Assembly (NCBI GenBank): GCA_027886175.1 | Contig: JAJNNQ010000010.1 | Span: 4,250,001 to 4,314,000, forward strand | Source of the DNA: Phylloscopus collybita | Lineage: Eukaryota > Chordata > Aves > Passeriformes > Phylloscopidae | Reading direction: 5' to 3' | Length of the DNA: 64,000 bases | Part shown: positions 34,606-45,260 of the stretch, one piece after another | Layout of the letters: every line of letters starts with the position of its first letter | How positions within the stretch are numbered: the first letter of the stretch is position 1 | Made by a program: the position numbers and the translations under genes | The notes under the pieces: generated by a model | What the model saw: the letters and a program-made list of their open reading frames with translations, nothing else | Told to the model about the DNA's origin: nothing | Databases searched by the model: none

Positions 34606-37600
34606 TTCAAACTGGCTTCTGTGGGCACATGCCCAAGCGAGGATTTCTCTCCTGCTCTGGGAGACCCTCTTGAGTGGAAACGGGCAGGATCAAGCACACT
34701 GGCTGAGTTTGTGTGTGGGTGTGCATGTGTGTCTAGAGAGAGACAGACACCAAACAGCTGATTACTGCTGTTTGCTTCCTCTGCTCTGGATTTAACCCAG
34801 TGTGGGATTCTCCTCCTTTGACACTCATTCCAGCATTTCATTCAATGTTACATTTCCAGGCTTTCAACTTTTCCAGTTCATGCTCAGGGTAAAGGAAAGA
34901 GGTAGAGGATAAGTATTTGTGCTTTGAATGATTATTTTCCTCACTAAGTTTTAGGTCCAAGGAATACCCCACCAACACTTTTCCAGACTCCAAACCTGAC
35001 ACTTAAGTCTTTTTTCTAGTTCTGCACTTGAAAAGAGAAATTTGCAATATTAGAAAGGAAAAGTCTTAATCTATTGGGAAATCCTCTGATCCATAAAGTA
35101 AGAGGATTGTGTTTTATTTTTTTCTCTTCTGTGAGTTTTGGAACAAGATTTAGCTTAGCTAAGCTGTAAAGACTTGCAAAAAGAGGTTTGAAAATGTCAT
35201 CCTGGGTGCAAATGGTTTTTTCAAAGTAATGAGTAAAGTACCACTACAACCTGTTGCTATCAATTTATTTTTGTGGCAAAGCTTCAAACTCTTCCATTAG
35301 AGAGCTAAGAGCAGAAGCACGTGCTGCCAGAGGTAGCAGATCCTTTGGCCATGTCAGGATTGTTCTCCAGATCCTTCCATCTCTGGTTCAATTGTGAATA
35401 GACAAGGTCTTGAGGCTCCTTGTTAATCCAGCGTGCTTCTCATATGAATCCAGTATCTTCACCTGATTCCTGTATTATCTGTATGATTATTAGGCTGCTG
35501 TATTTGTTTATGTAGTCTTCAGTTTAAAATTTGGTGTTCTGTTAAGGGATTCAATGTGTAGGTCCCTATCAAACAGCTGAATATCCATTGGAAAGTCACA
35601 AAGAGGAAGAGACTGTCACTGCCCATGAGATCATTTTGTGGTTTTATATCCAGGTCATTAAATACCTGATGGATTTTCTTTGAGTTTTGACATTTGTTTG
35701 GAAATCAGAACTTCAGCTATAGATGTACAGGACATGAAAAAGAGTGGAAGAGAAGCAGTCCACGGACTTTAACTTGCATCACGTGCACCACAAAAAAAGA
35801 ACAGGTAAAAATAATGTATGCAGTGCAAATAAATTAAGGGAAAGTGAAAAAGACTATTACAGATTGCAGTGTGCCTGGTTATAAAGAGACTAATTAAAAA
35901 ATGTTAATAAAGAGTAGTAAGAATTGTCTAGTGTTTAAATTCCTAAATTGAGACACAAGAGCTCAGGCAGAACATAAATCAAAGTATAAGTTTTTCCTTC
36001 AAGAAAATATGGTGAGAACCAATATGTTGTTATGTAGTACATCATAAATATCTAGGGATAAACACAGGAGACCAAATGAAGAAAAGATGGATCATTTTTA
36101 TTTTACTTCTTATTTTGTTGCCTCTTTTTACTATTCCAGTTACATTTTGCTGTATAAACACAATTATTATTCTCCTCGTATGACCGCTATGAAATTACGG
36201 CATAAATGAAGAGTACAGGATCCATTTCAGCAGGCAGGCAGCCTTGTTTGAGGTGCTATAGAGACTGGTGAATGAGGAGTCCTTGCACTGGTGATGAGCA
36301 TGGAAACAAGTATTTGTGAAACCAGATTGACAAGTCATCTGCAAACAGACCAATGTGACTTTCCCTCCCATGCCCCCGCGATGTAATAACTGCAGCTGCG
36401 TTCAGCTTTCATTCAAAACCTTGCATCCTCTTCCCTCGCGCATGGGTGGGCAGTTCAGGATGCTAAATAGGACATTTTGACTGCTCATATCTGTACCTTG
36501 GGGCCTACCAGATCTGAGGGCAGCGGAGTGCCTGCTCATTTAACTTGCACAGCTGCAAAGCTTCCAGCACAAATGCTCCTCGAACGGGGGCTGGATGTGA
36601 CGGCACATCGCTCGGCTGAAGAGGGAAAATAGAGACAACAAACTCCCCAGCCCTAGTGGAGAGCACCCTCCCCAAGCCTGTGAGATTAAAGCAATAGATT
36701 TTCAAGTAGCCCTTCAGAGTGACTAATTTATATGGATATCAAGGATTCAGTTGGAAAATTTTAAAAAAAAGTAACTAGGGGAAAATATGGTGCTCTCTAA
36801 GTCCCAGTGGTATGCCACATTCATTTTACTAGAGAGTTTATTCTTCAGTACTTTCATGGATTGACATGAGGGAGGAATTCACATGTCAGGACAGATAAAA
36901 TCTCCCTCCTGCCAAAGGAGTCTATTCAGACATGCATGTTAGTAGGTTGATAACTTATTCTGTATTGCAGAGGACTCAAAGATAGACATTTCTCCTTTTA
37001 TCTCCATCTCTGCGCTCCCTGCATACTAAAGATACGGGGAAACAGCTAGATACATCTTAACTAGCCCTCTCAGAGAGCACTGACTTCTCCCAGCCTGTGC
37101 CAAGAGATGCAAACTTAAAGGAATAAGGTGTCACACAGACTAACAGCAAACACATTAGCAATGTTTATGCGCATAATTTGAGCCCTGTGTGAATATAGTT
37201 TAAAAAAAATACAAACCCTGGACTTTGTGGTTAATTTTTTTTTTTTTTCCCCAAGAAAAATGCACAGTGTAGCAATGCTCTTGTTTCATGTTGCTTTGCT
37301 AGAGGCATGGGAAATAAATAGGTTGAGGAAGATGGGGGACCAGGACAAGTAAAACACATTGAAGAATCCGATCTTTGACACGCTTTCCAAATACTAATGA
37401 AACCTTTGTGTTTTTTTGGGAGCTAGGCCCACTCTCCATCTAAGACTGAGCAATTGAATCAAACAACTTTATCCCTTGACCAGAGCAGTAGAAATATGTC
37501 TGCTCTTCAAAATGGAATTAAAATTCAGGAGTGTTTAGTCTTATGCTTAAGCTAATCATCTCCATTTCATATACGTTTGATGTTTCTGGGGCTATCAAAT

Positions 37601-38495
37601 GGCATAATTTTAGGGAAACTTGTTATTTAAGAGTACTAAATTATGTGACTATCATTCCTAAGGAGCCATGTTTAAAAAAGAGGGGATAAAGACCTTCCAG
37701 AGTGCAGCTCAGAGCATCTCTGAGCTGCCCTTTGGTAGAAGGACTTCTCCCTTTCTACTTCTCCAGTGATGATGCTGGGAGAGCAGCCTCCTTCAGTGTG
37801 GGGCTAAATACGTGCGTCAGAAACAAATCAGCTTCTCTGGTATTTCTCTCATCCCTCCAACTCATTTCCCAAAAGCAGATTCTTACTTTTTTAGCAGCTC
37901 ATATACGTAGATGATATTAAAGTTGTTTAGAAAGCGTTTTATATAGATTTGTATACATACCTAAAATATTTGCCTAGATGTATCTTATCTAAACTTCTGC
38001 ACGGATCTGAGTTTCCCAGGCTTGAGCCACGCTTTGTGCAAATCGGTGTTGTCTCACTGTCTTTGAGGGAGCTTATTTACGTCAGCTCTGGAATTAGTTC
38101 CCTGTATTCCAGCCAGCACTTAGCTGCAAGAGTCAAAATAACATGGATATGTACTGTTTTCCTGTTATCTCTGGCCTCTCTATAAACAGAAGCTATTAGA
38201 AATATTGTGAGAAAGCTGTCTTGCGAGGTTTGTTCCCCACTCAAGAGTTTTTAGATGGATATCTGACAAGAATGTGCAGTTATACCAATCCTCAAACTTC
38301 AGCATTGTTTTCTTTGCCTCAGTAGTAATTCATTTTGATTTGCATACCCCAGCTTTGAGCTCTTGCAGATTCAGAGATCTTCAAACAACACATTGTTTAT
38401 TTTTCCTTTTGCCTCACAATTTTCATACATTTCCAAGGTACCTGAATGGAGAAATATAACATAAGAAAAATAAAAACTCATGAAAATTTCAACAA
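34606..38495. other. non-coding spacer
   Basis: No gene is recognised. The interval 36340-36480 has clustered CpGs (CCCCCGCGATG, TGCGTTCAG, CCCTCGCGCATGG) and may be a small regulatory element. A perfect 14-bp palindrome, AGCTTAGCTAAGCT, lies at 35152-35165. The remainder is AT-rich. Confidence 0.6.
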
Positions 38496-38496
38496 C

Positions 38497-38525
38497 ACCC
38501 CACCCCCCCCCCCACACCCCCCCCC
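38497..38525. repeat. C-rich tract, G-quadruplex candidate on the minus strand
   Basis: Runs of C4, C11 and C9 are separated by single A or ACA spacers. The minus strand therefore has three long G runs, of which the two longest could each supply two G-tetrad columns. An i-motif is possible on the plus strand. Such tracts are also prone to length errors in sequencing. Confidence 0.85.
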
Positions 38526-39744
38526 AGTTTTTTTTCCTCTGGGAAATGCTGTCTATAGTGTGGTCCTTTCTAGAGAATGTTTTCATTCTACCTAAGGTTT
38601 GAGGCTTCATTTTGGAAATAATCTTTTCCCAGACAAGACTTAGTGAAGTAATGACTCAGAGGCACAGACAGACAAGTGGACTGTTTGTTTCATCTTAATT
38701 ATTTATGTGGTGTTATCCTAACAATTGTATATTATGACATATCTTCCAGTGAATTCTCCTCTATTTGTGTATCACTTAATGGGTGAGTGAGACTATGAGA
38801 CATCTCTGCATGGATAATTATACAGAAAAAGTTAAGAAACAGTAATAGAGCTGACCAATTTAAATTCAGTCATACATAATATAAATTCTGTAATTGTTTC
38901 TTTGTTAAAGATTCTATTTCCTGTTGCTATTGACCAACAAATTATTTGATGTTTTAGGAATATTTTAGACAAGGAGATTTCAGCAAGCTCAAAACTCTGA
39001 TTTCAGCTTTGAATTGTTCTTTTCTATTGATCTTCCTGTGATTTATAACCATTTCCCATCAGAAAGTTCTCTCCTGCTTTATGTCAACCAAATTTGGGGC
39101 ACAGTTTCATCCTTACAGAGAGCACCTGCTTTGTGTCCCTTGTGAAGGGAGATTAGTCTCTTGCTTTGAGAATTTGTTGCCCATTGGCTCTCTTCACCAT
39201 AAAACCAACCGAAAAAGTTCTGCATGTTTCTAGCTAGAATTGCTTGGAGATTTGTAAAATGATTTTGATCTTGGACCTGAGCCTGCCATTAAAGTGCTTG
39301 ACTTGCCTTGACCACTGTAATTTTAGAAAGCTGACCCTTCTCCTTTGCAATTTACACAGTGTTTTTAGCCTAATGCAGAATTTCCCTCTTCTGCAGCTGG
39401 GAAGAGAATATCCATCATTTCCAGATGTGGACATATGATCCAGGAGGCAATTGAAGGGATTTTGGAATCATATGGTTTGGCTTATGGATTTGGATTGGTC
39501 AAGAGAGATTTGCCTGAAATCCTTGAGAGAGCGTGGCACCTCTCTGTCTCGGGAGGCATTTTAAAATAAAACCCAAAGTTAAATGCATTTTATAGAGAGG
39601 CTTAAAACTTCTAAAATATAAATCTCAAATATTTATATGTGGGCTGCAATGGAACAGAAGTTACGACCTCATATGTGAATGTCTAGGATTTGTTTTTTTT
39701 CCTTCCACCAGCCCACCTGGAATGACTTTAGCTTTCAGCCTTAC

Positions 39745-39846
39745 CTCAGGCTGTACCCAGGTTAGCTCCCAGTGACTTATGGCTCCATCAATCTGCACAG
39801 ATATGTGCTGTACTCCTTCAAGGGAAGTAGTTCGTCTTCTATATGA
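39745..39846 (-). other. exon-like block, minus strand (unproven)
   Basis: Read on the minus strand, 102 bp (34 codons, no stop, phase 0/0) lie between an AG (GATGCAG) and a strong donor GAG|GTAAGG. It encodes a peptide beginning SYRRRTTSLEGVQ and ending TWVQPE, which I do not recognise. The acceptor is weak: its upstream tract is G-rich in part. A similar block on the other strand starts 109 bp away, so at most one is likely to be a coding exon. It could equally be chance. Confidence 0.2.
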
Positions 39847-39954
39847 CTGCATCCCCACCTCTTCCAAAGTTCAAAGAACCCAGGACGATTGCTTACTCAA
39901 ACAGCCTTCCAGTTAGGACTGAAGATGCTCTCCCTGCCTCCCCGTGTGAATCAG

Positions 39955-40050
39955 AACTTTCTGGTGAACTTTGACAGAGACAGAAACTTCCAGCGTAATC
40001 CATCCCCTCTTGAACTAGAAAGACGTGTGATGATGGTGATGAAACACCAG
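39955..40050 (+). other. exon-like block, plus strand (unproven)
   Basis: Ninety-six bp (32 codons, no stop, phase 0/0) sit between a pyrimidine-rich tract ending AATCAG (39930-39954) and a good donor CAG|GTGAGA. The peptide starts NFLVNFDRDRNF and ends ERRVMMVMKHQ; it is charged and protein-like but belongs to no family I can name. The frame is open from about 39889. No partner exon with matching phase was identified in the window, so a large-intron gene is possible but unsupported. Confidence 0.25.
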
Positions 40051-40389
40051 GTGAGATTGCTCAGTATGTTTTAAGGAGCTTTGAACTGGAAATGGATCAA
40101 TTTAGAGCTCTTTTCTGAAGTCAGAGTAGCACATTTTTTACGATCCATTTCCCATGAACTAACAACTGTTCCCTATCCAGCAGACAGTTTACTTGTAGCT
40201 ATTTTGACTTGCATTATTCCACTTAATGAAGATAAACATAAGTCAGACACAGGAAAGCCACAGAATGAGTATGAACGGGAAGTGTTCCAAGTATTCAGCA
40301 TTTACTAGGCAAAATTGGCCAGTAATTCCTTTTGCTTTTCACTGAGGATAAAAATCCCTGAAAGATAATCATCATCATTGTTTGAACTA
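40051..40389. other. short spacer between exon-like block and MIR fossil
   Basis: No gene is seen. A 75-codon plus-strand frame (40081-40308) has no recognisable domain and is not flanked by convincing splice sites. Confidence 0.5.
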
Positions 40390-40575
40390 ATATAGCACTT
40401 TTATCCATTGGTCTGAGAACACTTCCCAAAAATTAGCTGGACTGAGAACAGCCTTGAGATTAGATTCATATTATTTAAAATACACATTTTATGGGCAGGC
40501 AAACTCATGGGTCACCTAGAGGTACCGTGACTTTTCTCGAGTCACAGAGTACAGAAGATTTCTGACTGCCATTTC
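40390..40575 (-). repeat. MIR-like fossil
   Basis: In order: a TAGCACTTTTATCCATTGGT segment, ACACTTCCCAAAAATTAG, ACAGCCTTGAGATTAG, then GGCAAACTCATGGGTCACC and TAGAGGTACCGTGACTTTTC with CGAGTCACAGAG. These follow the reversed MIR/CORE-SINE series (AGCACTTT..., CTTTACAAA..., ACAGCCCTGTGAG, GGAAACTGAGGCACC, AGAGGTTAAGTGACTTG, GGTCACACAG). It is heavily diverged but collinear over about 185 bp. Confidence 0.6.
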
Positions 40576-41654
40576 TATGATTTCAGTGACATTGCAAAGG
40601 TTGCTTAATGTTGCTTATTCAAGTTGCTTAAATTATTCATATAACAGTGACTATAGGGATGAATATTTTTCTGCTTTTACAGGCAGATTTTAAAAAAAAA
40701 AGTTATTCTTTTTTAGTGATTGTATGACTGTACAGCGGCACATTTCATCCTATAAACTATTCATATATTTAACGCTGAGGATTTTTATTTGGCAGATGAT
40801 TAGTAACCTAGATCCCATGTCTTGATATGGATTAGTATAATATTTTTTGAGCCAAAGAAAGAACATCAAATATTTGACCCATGCAACACTACCTTTGTGG
40901 GAATATAACCACTTCTCTGGTCAAAATATCTATCTCCCAAACCCTTATCTTCATAAAAAACTATATCTCCTCATGTTTCCATAAAGCAAATAATAGGATG
41001 GCTTGAACATGAGTAAAACAAAGTTTCTGAATCAAAATGGGGGCTCATGGATGTTGTAGTCCACCCAGATCCCATGACATTACAATTAATAAGTGAATGG
41101 GCTGAAGCACAGTAACACACTGCAAACAAACCAATGCACTCACAGCTCCTCATGCTTTTTCTATATGCTTCAGTCAGCAGACATCTTAGGGGAATTTTGT
41201 TTCCTTATTTGTGGGTACATGGTTCAAAAAAGTTTTCTAGTCTTCTCCTGCTCATGTTCCACTAGTGTCCAATAAGTGGACACTGATGTGCATACTGAAA
41301 TCCTTTGCCCAGCCAGGCTAAATACATGATGCCCTTCCTTGAGACTTGAATCTATACCCTACAAACAGCACCATATGGTTAATTTTTAAGCCAACTGATC
41401 AAGTGTTTAATAAAGCAGAGGCTGGGGGGATGATGAGGAGTAGAAATACCTTCCATAAAAGCCATTGTTCTGGTGGGCTGCGTCTCTTAACCCTCTGTAG
41501 TGTGGCAGGAGGAAATCCATGGAATGGAGCTTTGATTCATAAGACAGGAATGGCAGAGAAAGGTGTGCATCAACTTGTGGGCCAAATGCACCAAATATGT
41601 TATTTATGTGTTACACTGGGATAATTACTGATTTATAGATCTGGTGAGAAAAAC

Positions 41655-41755
41655 ACTGATCTGGGGACTAGGATCTCCAGGCCTTAGTCCTGATTCTGTC
41701 ATATGTAGCTGTCTGACCTTGAACACTTAACTTTCCCCTTCTATTTTACCCACAC
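41655..41755 (+). repeat. MIR-like fossil
   Basis: CTGGGGACTAGGATCTCCAG, then CCTGATTCTGTCATATG, then AGCTGTCTGACCTTGAACAC and TTAACTTTCCCCTTC match the forward MIR series (GGAGCCAGGACTCCTGG, CTGGCTCTGCCAC, GCTGTGTGACCTTGGGCAAG, CTTAACCTCTC). It is one of the clearest fossils in the window and has opposite orientation to the copy 1.1 kb upstream. Confidence 0.7.
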
Positions 41756-42884
41756 ATTTCCAGGCCAAGGTTCCTGCAGAGCATAACTCTGTTGCTCAGG
41801 GCGTCTCCTTCTGAAAATGTATTTACAGATTCTGCCTCCAAAATTTATACAAACCTTGACCTGAATTGGGGCAATTGGGTTCTTTGAATTACGGCAGCAC
41901 AATGCTGACACGGAACTGGAATCACTCAGTGGGGCAGGTCCTGGTGTTTTAATTAGGCAGCTTGCAACTGCCTCCTGATTTCTTCACATAAAGTTAGATT
42001 TGAAGCAGATGATCAAAATTTATTTATGTGTGCTTTCAAACAAGACAGCATTGTAACTGAGAAAGCTCTGAGTCTTGTTTAAAAAAACAACAAAAAAACA
42101 ACTCTATTTGGGAGATGAAGTCATCTGCAGAAAAAAATTACCCTCACAACAACAAAACAGTCTTCCAACTCCTGTGTTTTTAGATTGTAGTGTGCCATCT
42201 CTAGTATTTATTTCCCTAAGAGCTTGCCTTTTTTTTTAACAGATGTATACTCCCTTCATTGGTGTTTATTTAAAACCCTGCCAATATATCTGAAATCAGC
42301 ACATACTGAATGTTGATGCACCACCTTGCCTAATTGACTTAGCTGGAAAATAAACAGTGAAAGGCTATTTCAGCAGCAAACTGGTTGATACAGCTACTCA
42401 TTCCCTACCTTTATCTATGTACCACACGAGCAGACAAGCACCTGATATTACAGACACAAGGTTGTTGCACATTTTCTGCAGTCTTTAGGATTTTTGGGAC
42501 AAACTTGGTATTAGTGTCACTGTCACCCCTTGAATCAAAAAATGACATTTTCATCTCTGCTGTCCTAAAAGCCTTGACAGCATCCAGAAGATGCCATCAT
42601 GCCCCTGAGAACTTATTAAAACTTGTTTTAAAAACAACGGGCCCCTGCATGTTCGCAGTAAATAAGGATTATAAGGCTATTCACGCAATGTGAATAATTT
42701 GCTGCTAATAATATTGACACTCAATCTGTCTGCAAAATGTCTCTGTTAGCAGGAAACAATCACGCTGGGAGGTGTTAGGAAGACTTTGCAGTGGAGTGGT
42801 AGAATGAAGTAATTAAGAACTGACTGGAAAATGTATTGAAAATTTTATTTTTCTGCGTCCTTAATATGAAATATTAGAAAATAA

Positions 42885-42901
42885 ATAATAATAATAATAA
42901 T
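42885..42901. repeat. (AAT)n microsatellite
   Basis: Five to six AAT units in an AT-rich setting. Confidence 0.88.
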
Positions 42902-44783
42902 GTGTAATTTATAGAGAAAAATAGCTTTCTGCTAGTTTTGCTTTTAAACAAGGATATAGTTGGTTCAAAAAAGAGACACAACGTGGAATATATTGGTAAA
43001 AAAAAAGGCAGAGATGTAAAATAGTCCAACAGGGAAAAAAAATAAAAGGAAATTTTTGATGATGGTGGTACTGATCACTGAACTGGGACAGGACAAAATT
43101 GGATGAAGTGTTTTAAGAAGAATTGAAAAAGAAAGGCTTTAGCAGAAAGGTATAAAGGACTCCTACAGAAATTCATATTTCAGTTTCATGTAGGATATGC
43201 TCCTTTCACACAAATTTTACTTTGTACATTATCTTTTGTTCAGCTTTTCACCAAATACAATGATCATTCCTGGGAAAATATTTAGCAGATAAAAATTACC
43301 ATTTTCTGTGGAGCTGGGTTGGGCACTGATACATCTCTTTGAAGGAATACTTTGGGGATTTTGCATTAAAGATTTTCTATCACATATTTCAGAAGTTAAT
43401 ATTTATTTTTGTTAATTTAATAAAAAGGTTGCTCCTCTGAAGTTTTTTTTAAAGCCCTTATCCATCATATCAGGGTATTAAATGGCTACAGATTTTTTCC
43501 ACTGGTATAAAAGTGTCTTAGTGTATTTATGCTATATATGTCCTTTATTAGAATTGAATTTTTATACCATATCATTAAAAAAGAATATAAAAATAATAAA
43601 ATGACAAAAGATTGATTTTCCATGTGTCTTTGGTCAGGAGGAATTTTTAACTTTAAAATAATAATTCAAAAATAGAACACAGTAAAGAAGAGCCTTTGAG
43701 ACAGACTTGATATGAAAGAAGTTGGTTTTTTTAGAAGTTTTGGTGCATTTAAAGGAAAAAAACTTTTCTGGGTGTTACTGAATGTGACCCTGATTTTTTT
43801 TTTCAATAATTTTCTTTTGCTTCTGTTTTTATTAACTCTCCTTGATAAAACTTTTCTCCATCAAAATGAGCATTAGGTGTACAGATAATTTAGTTTTTTT
43901 AAAAGATTCTCTAGTTTGACGTACTCTGTAATTGCTTACTACCCACTTACTCACTGACACCATTCCTCTTACTACAGTGAATTAGGAGATTTTTAATGGC
44001 TGTTCATGGCAGATACTGACAGAACATGCTTTGCCACACAAAATAAAATTCATGTCCTAGAGTGTAATTTCTAAGTCATTAATGGTAGTTGGATTTACCA
44101 TGTGCCTTGCATACGGAATCAGAGGAAAAGGAAGAATTTTTTACTCTCAATATCAGTTTTCTAGAGCTTAGAACTGAGACAGAACAGAGCCCAGAAAAAG
44201 CTTCCTAATTCTAAGCTAAAAGGGAGGAATCTCTTGGGTTAAGCTGAGAAGAGGAATAGAAAGCTTTGCTGAACAGAATGACACCCCTGTAAAGTTTAAA
44301 ATTGTGTTGGTCATCAGGTGATGAGCTGAAAAGGCTCAGAGCTGGTGGCTGCAGACCCACCTCCTCTGAGCTGAATGGCTGCTCTGAAGCCAAACCTGTA
44401 TTTGAAACTTGCTTTGAGCACATGGGCACATTGCTGCCAGATAGGAGAAAATTGGATCCCATCAGGAAATGACCAGTGTGAGAGAAGGTTATGAGTTTAT
44501 TAACCTGATGAATAAAAAAGTAAATATTTGGTGTAAAACCTGTCAGAGATTACACTTGTAAAACTTCTAATTCAGCTATTTCCTCTTAGAGCTGTCAAAA
44601 TATGTCTTGGATAAGTTAATACAACATTACACATTGCAGAAGCTTTTGCTCTAACCTGAAGTTCAATCATTTCTTAGAGCAATTTTTTTCTTCTTCACCG
44701 ACTTGTCTTATCAACAGCCTACCTTTGTGTCTGCAGGCTGCCTTCTCAACTCTTTATTTCCATAGCTCTAACCTTTGCACTGT

Positions 44784-44805
44784 GTTTTCAAAATGTTTTC
44801 AAAAT
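44784..44805. repeat. 11-bp tandem duplication
   Basis: GTTTTCAAAAT occurs twice, perfectly, head to tail. Confidence 0.88.
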
Positions 44806-45260
44806 GCTTAAAAACAATTCGTAAAACAACAGCAACCCGAAGGGTAATCACCAATGGACCTCAGGAACGAATTTTTCTCGTGGACTGGAATCTCACTGGT
44901 GTCCTCTGCATACTTTCTCCTCTTTTTAATAGCATTTCTGGAGAAGGCTAGAGAGGGAATCATGGCCCTGATACAAATTTAAACTGAAGGAGGCAATAGG
45001 TGGAAAAGGAGCAGTCACCTCCCACCTTTGCTACCCTCACGTGAGTCAAATGACAACATTTTGCTATGAAAATTGGAGATACTGGACAACCTTTGCCTGC
45101 AAAATTTTCAGCATTGAGAAAAGAAAATAATAAAACAGCTGGAGAAAGTCCTTTTCTATTTAAAACCAAGTAGACGATATTAAAGTCTCTCCCTTTCTCT
45201 CACCAACTCTTTGCCCTCTAGACGAAGAAGGATTTATCTCACACATTTCAAAAAAAAAAG

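Larger units (their letters stand above)
41756..45260. other. AT-rich non-coding spacer
   Basis: No gene is recognised. The interval 42840-43900 is very AT-rich, with many short A and T runs and an AAT array. Frames are short and lysine/leucine-biased, as expected from composition. Confidence 0.6.
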
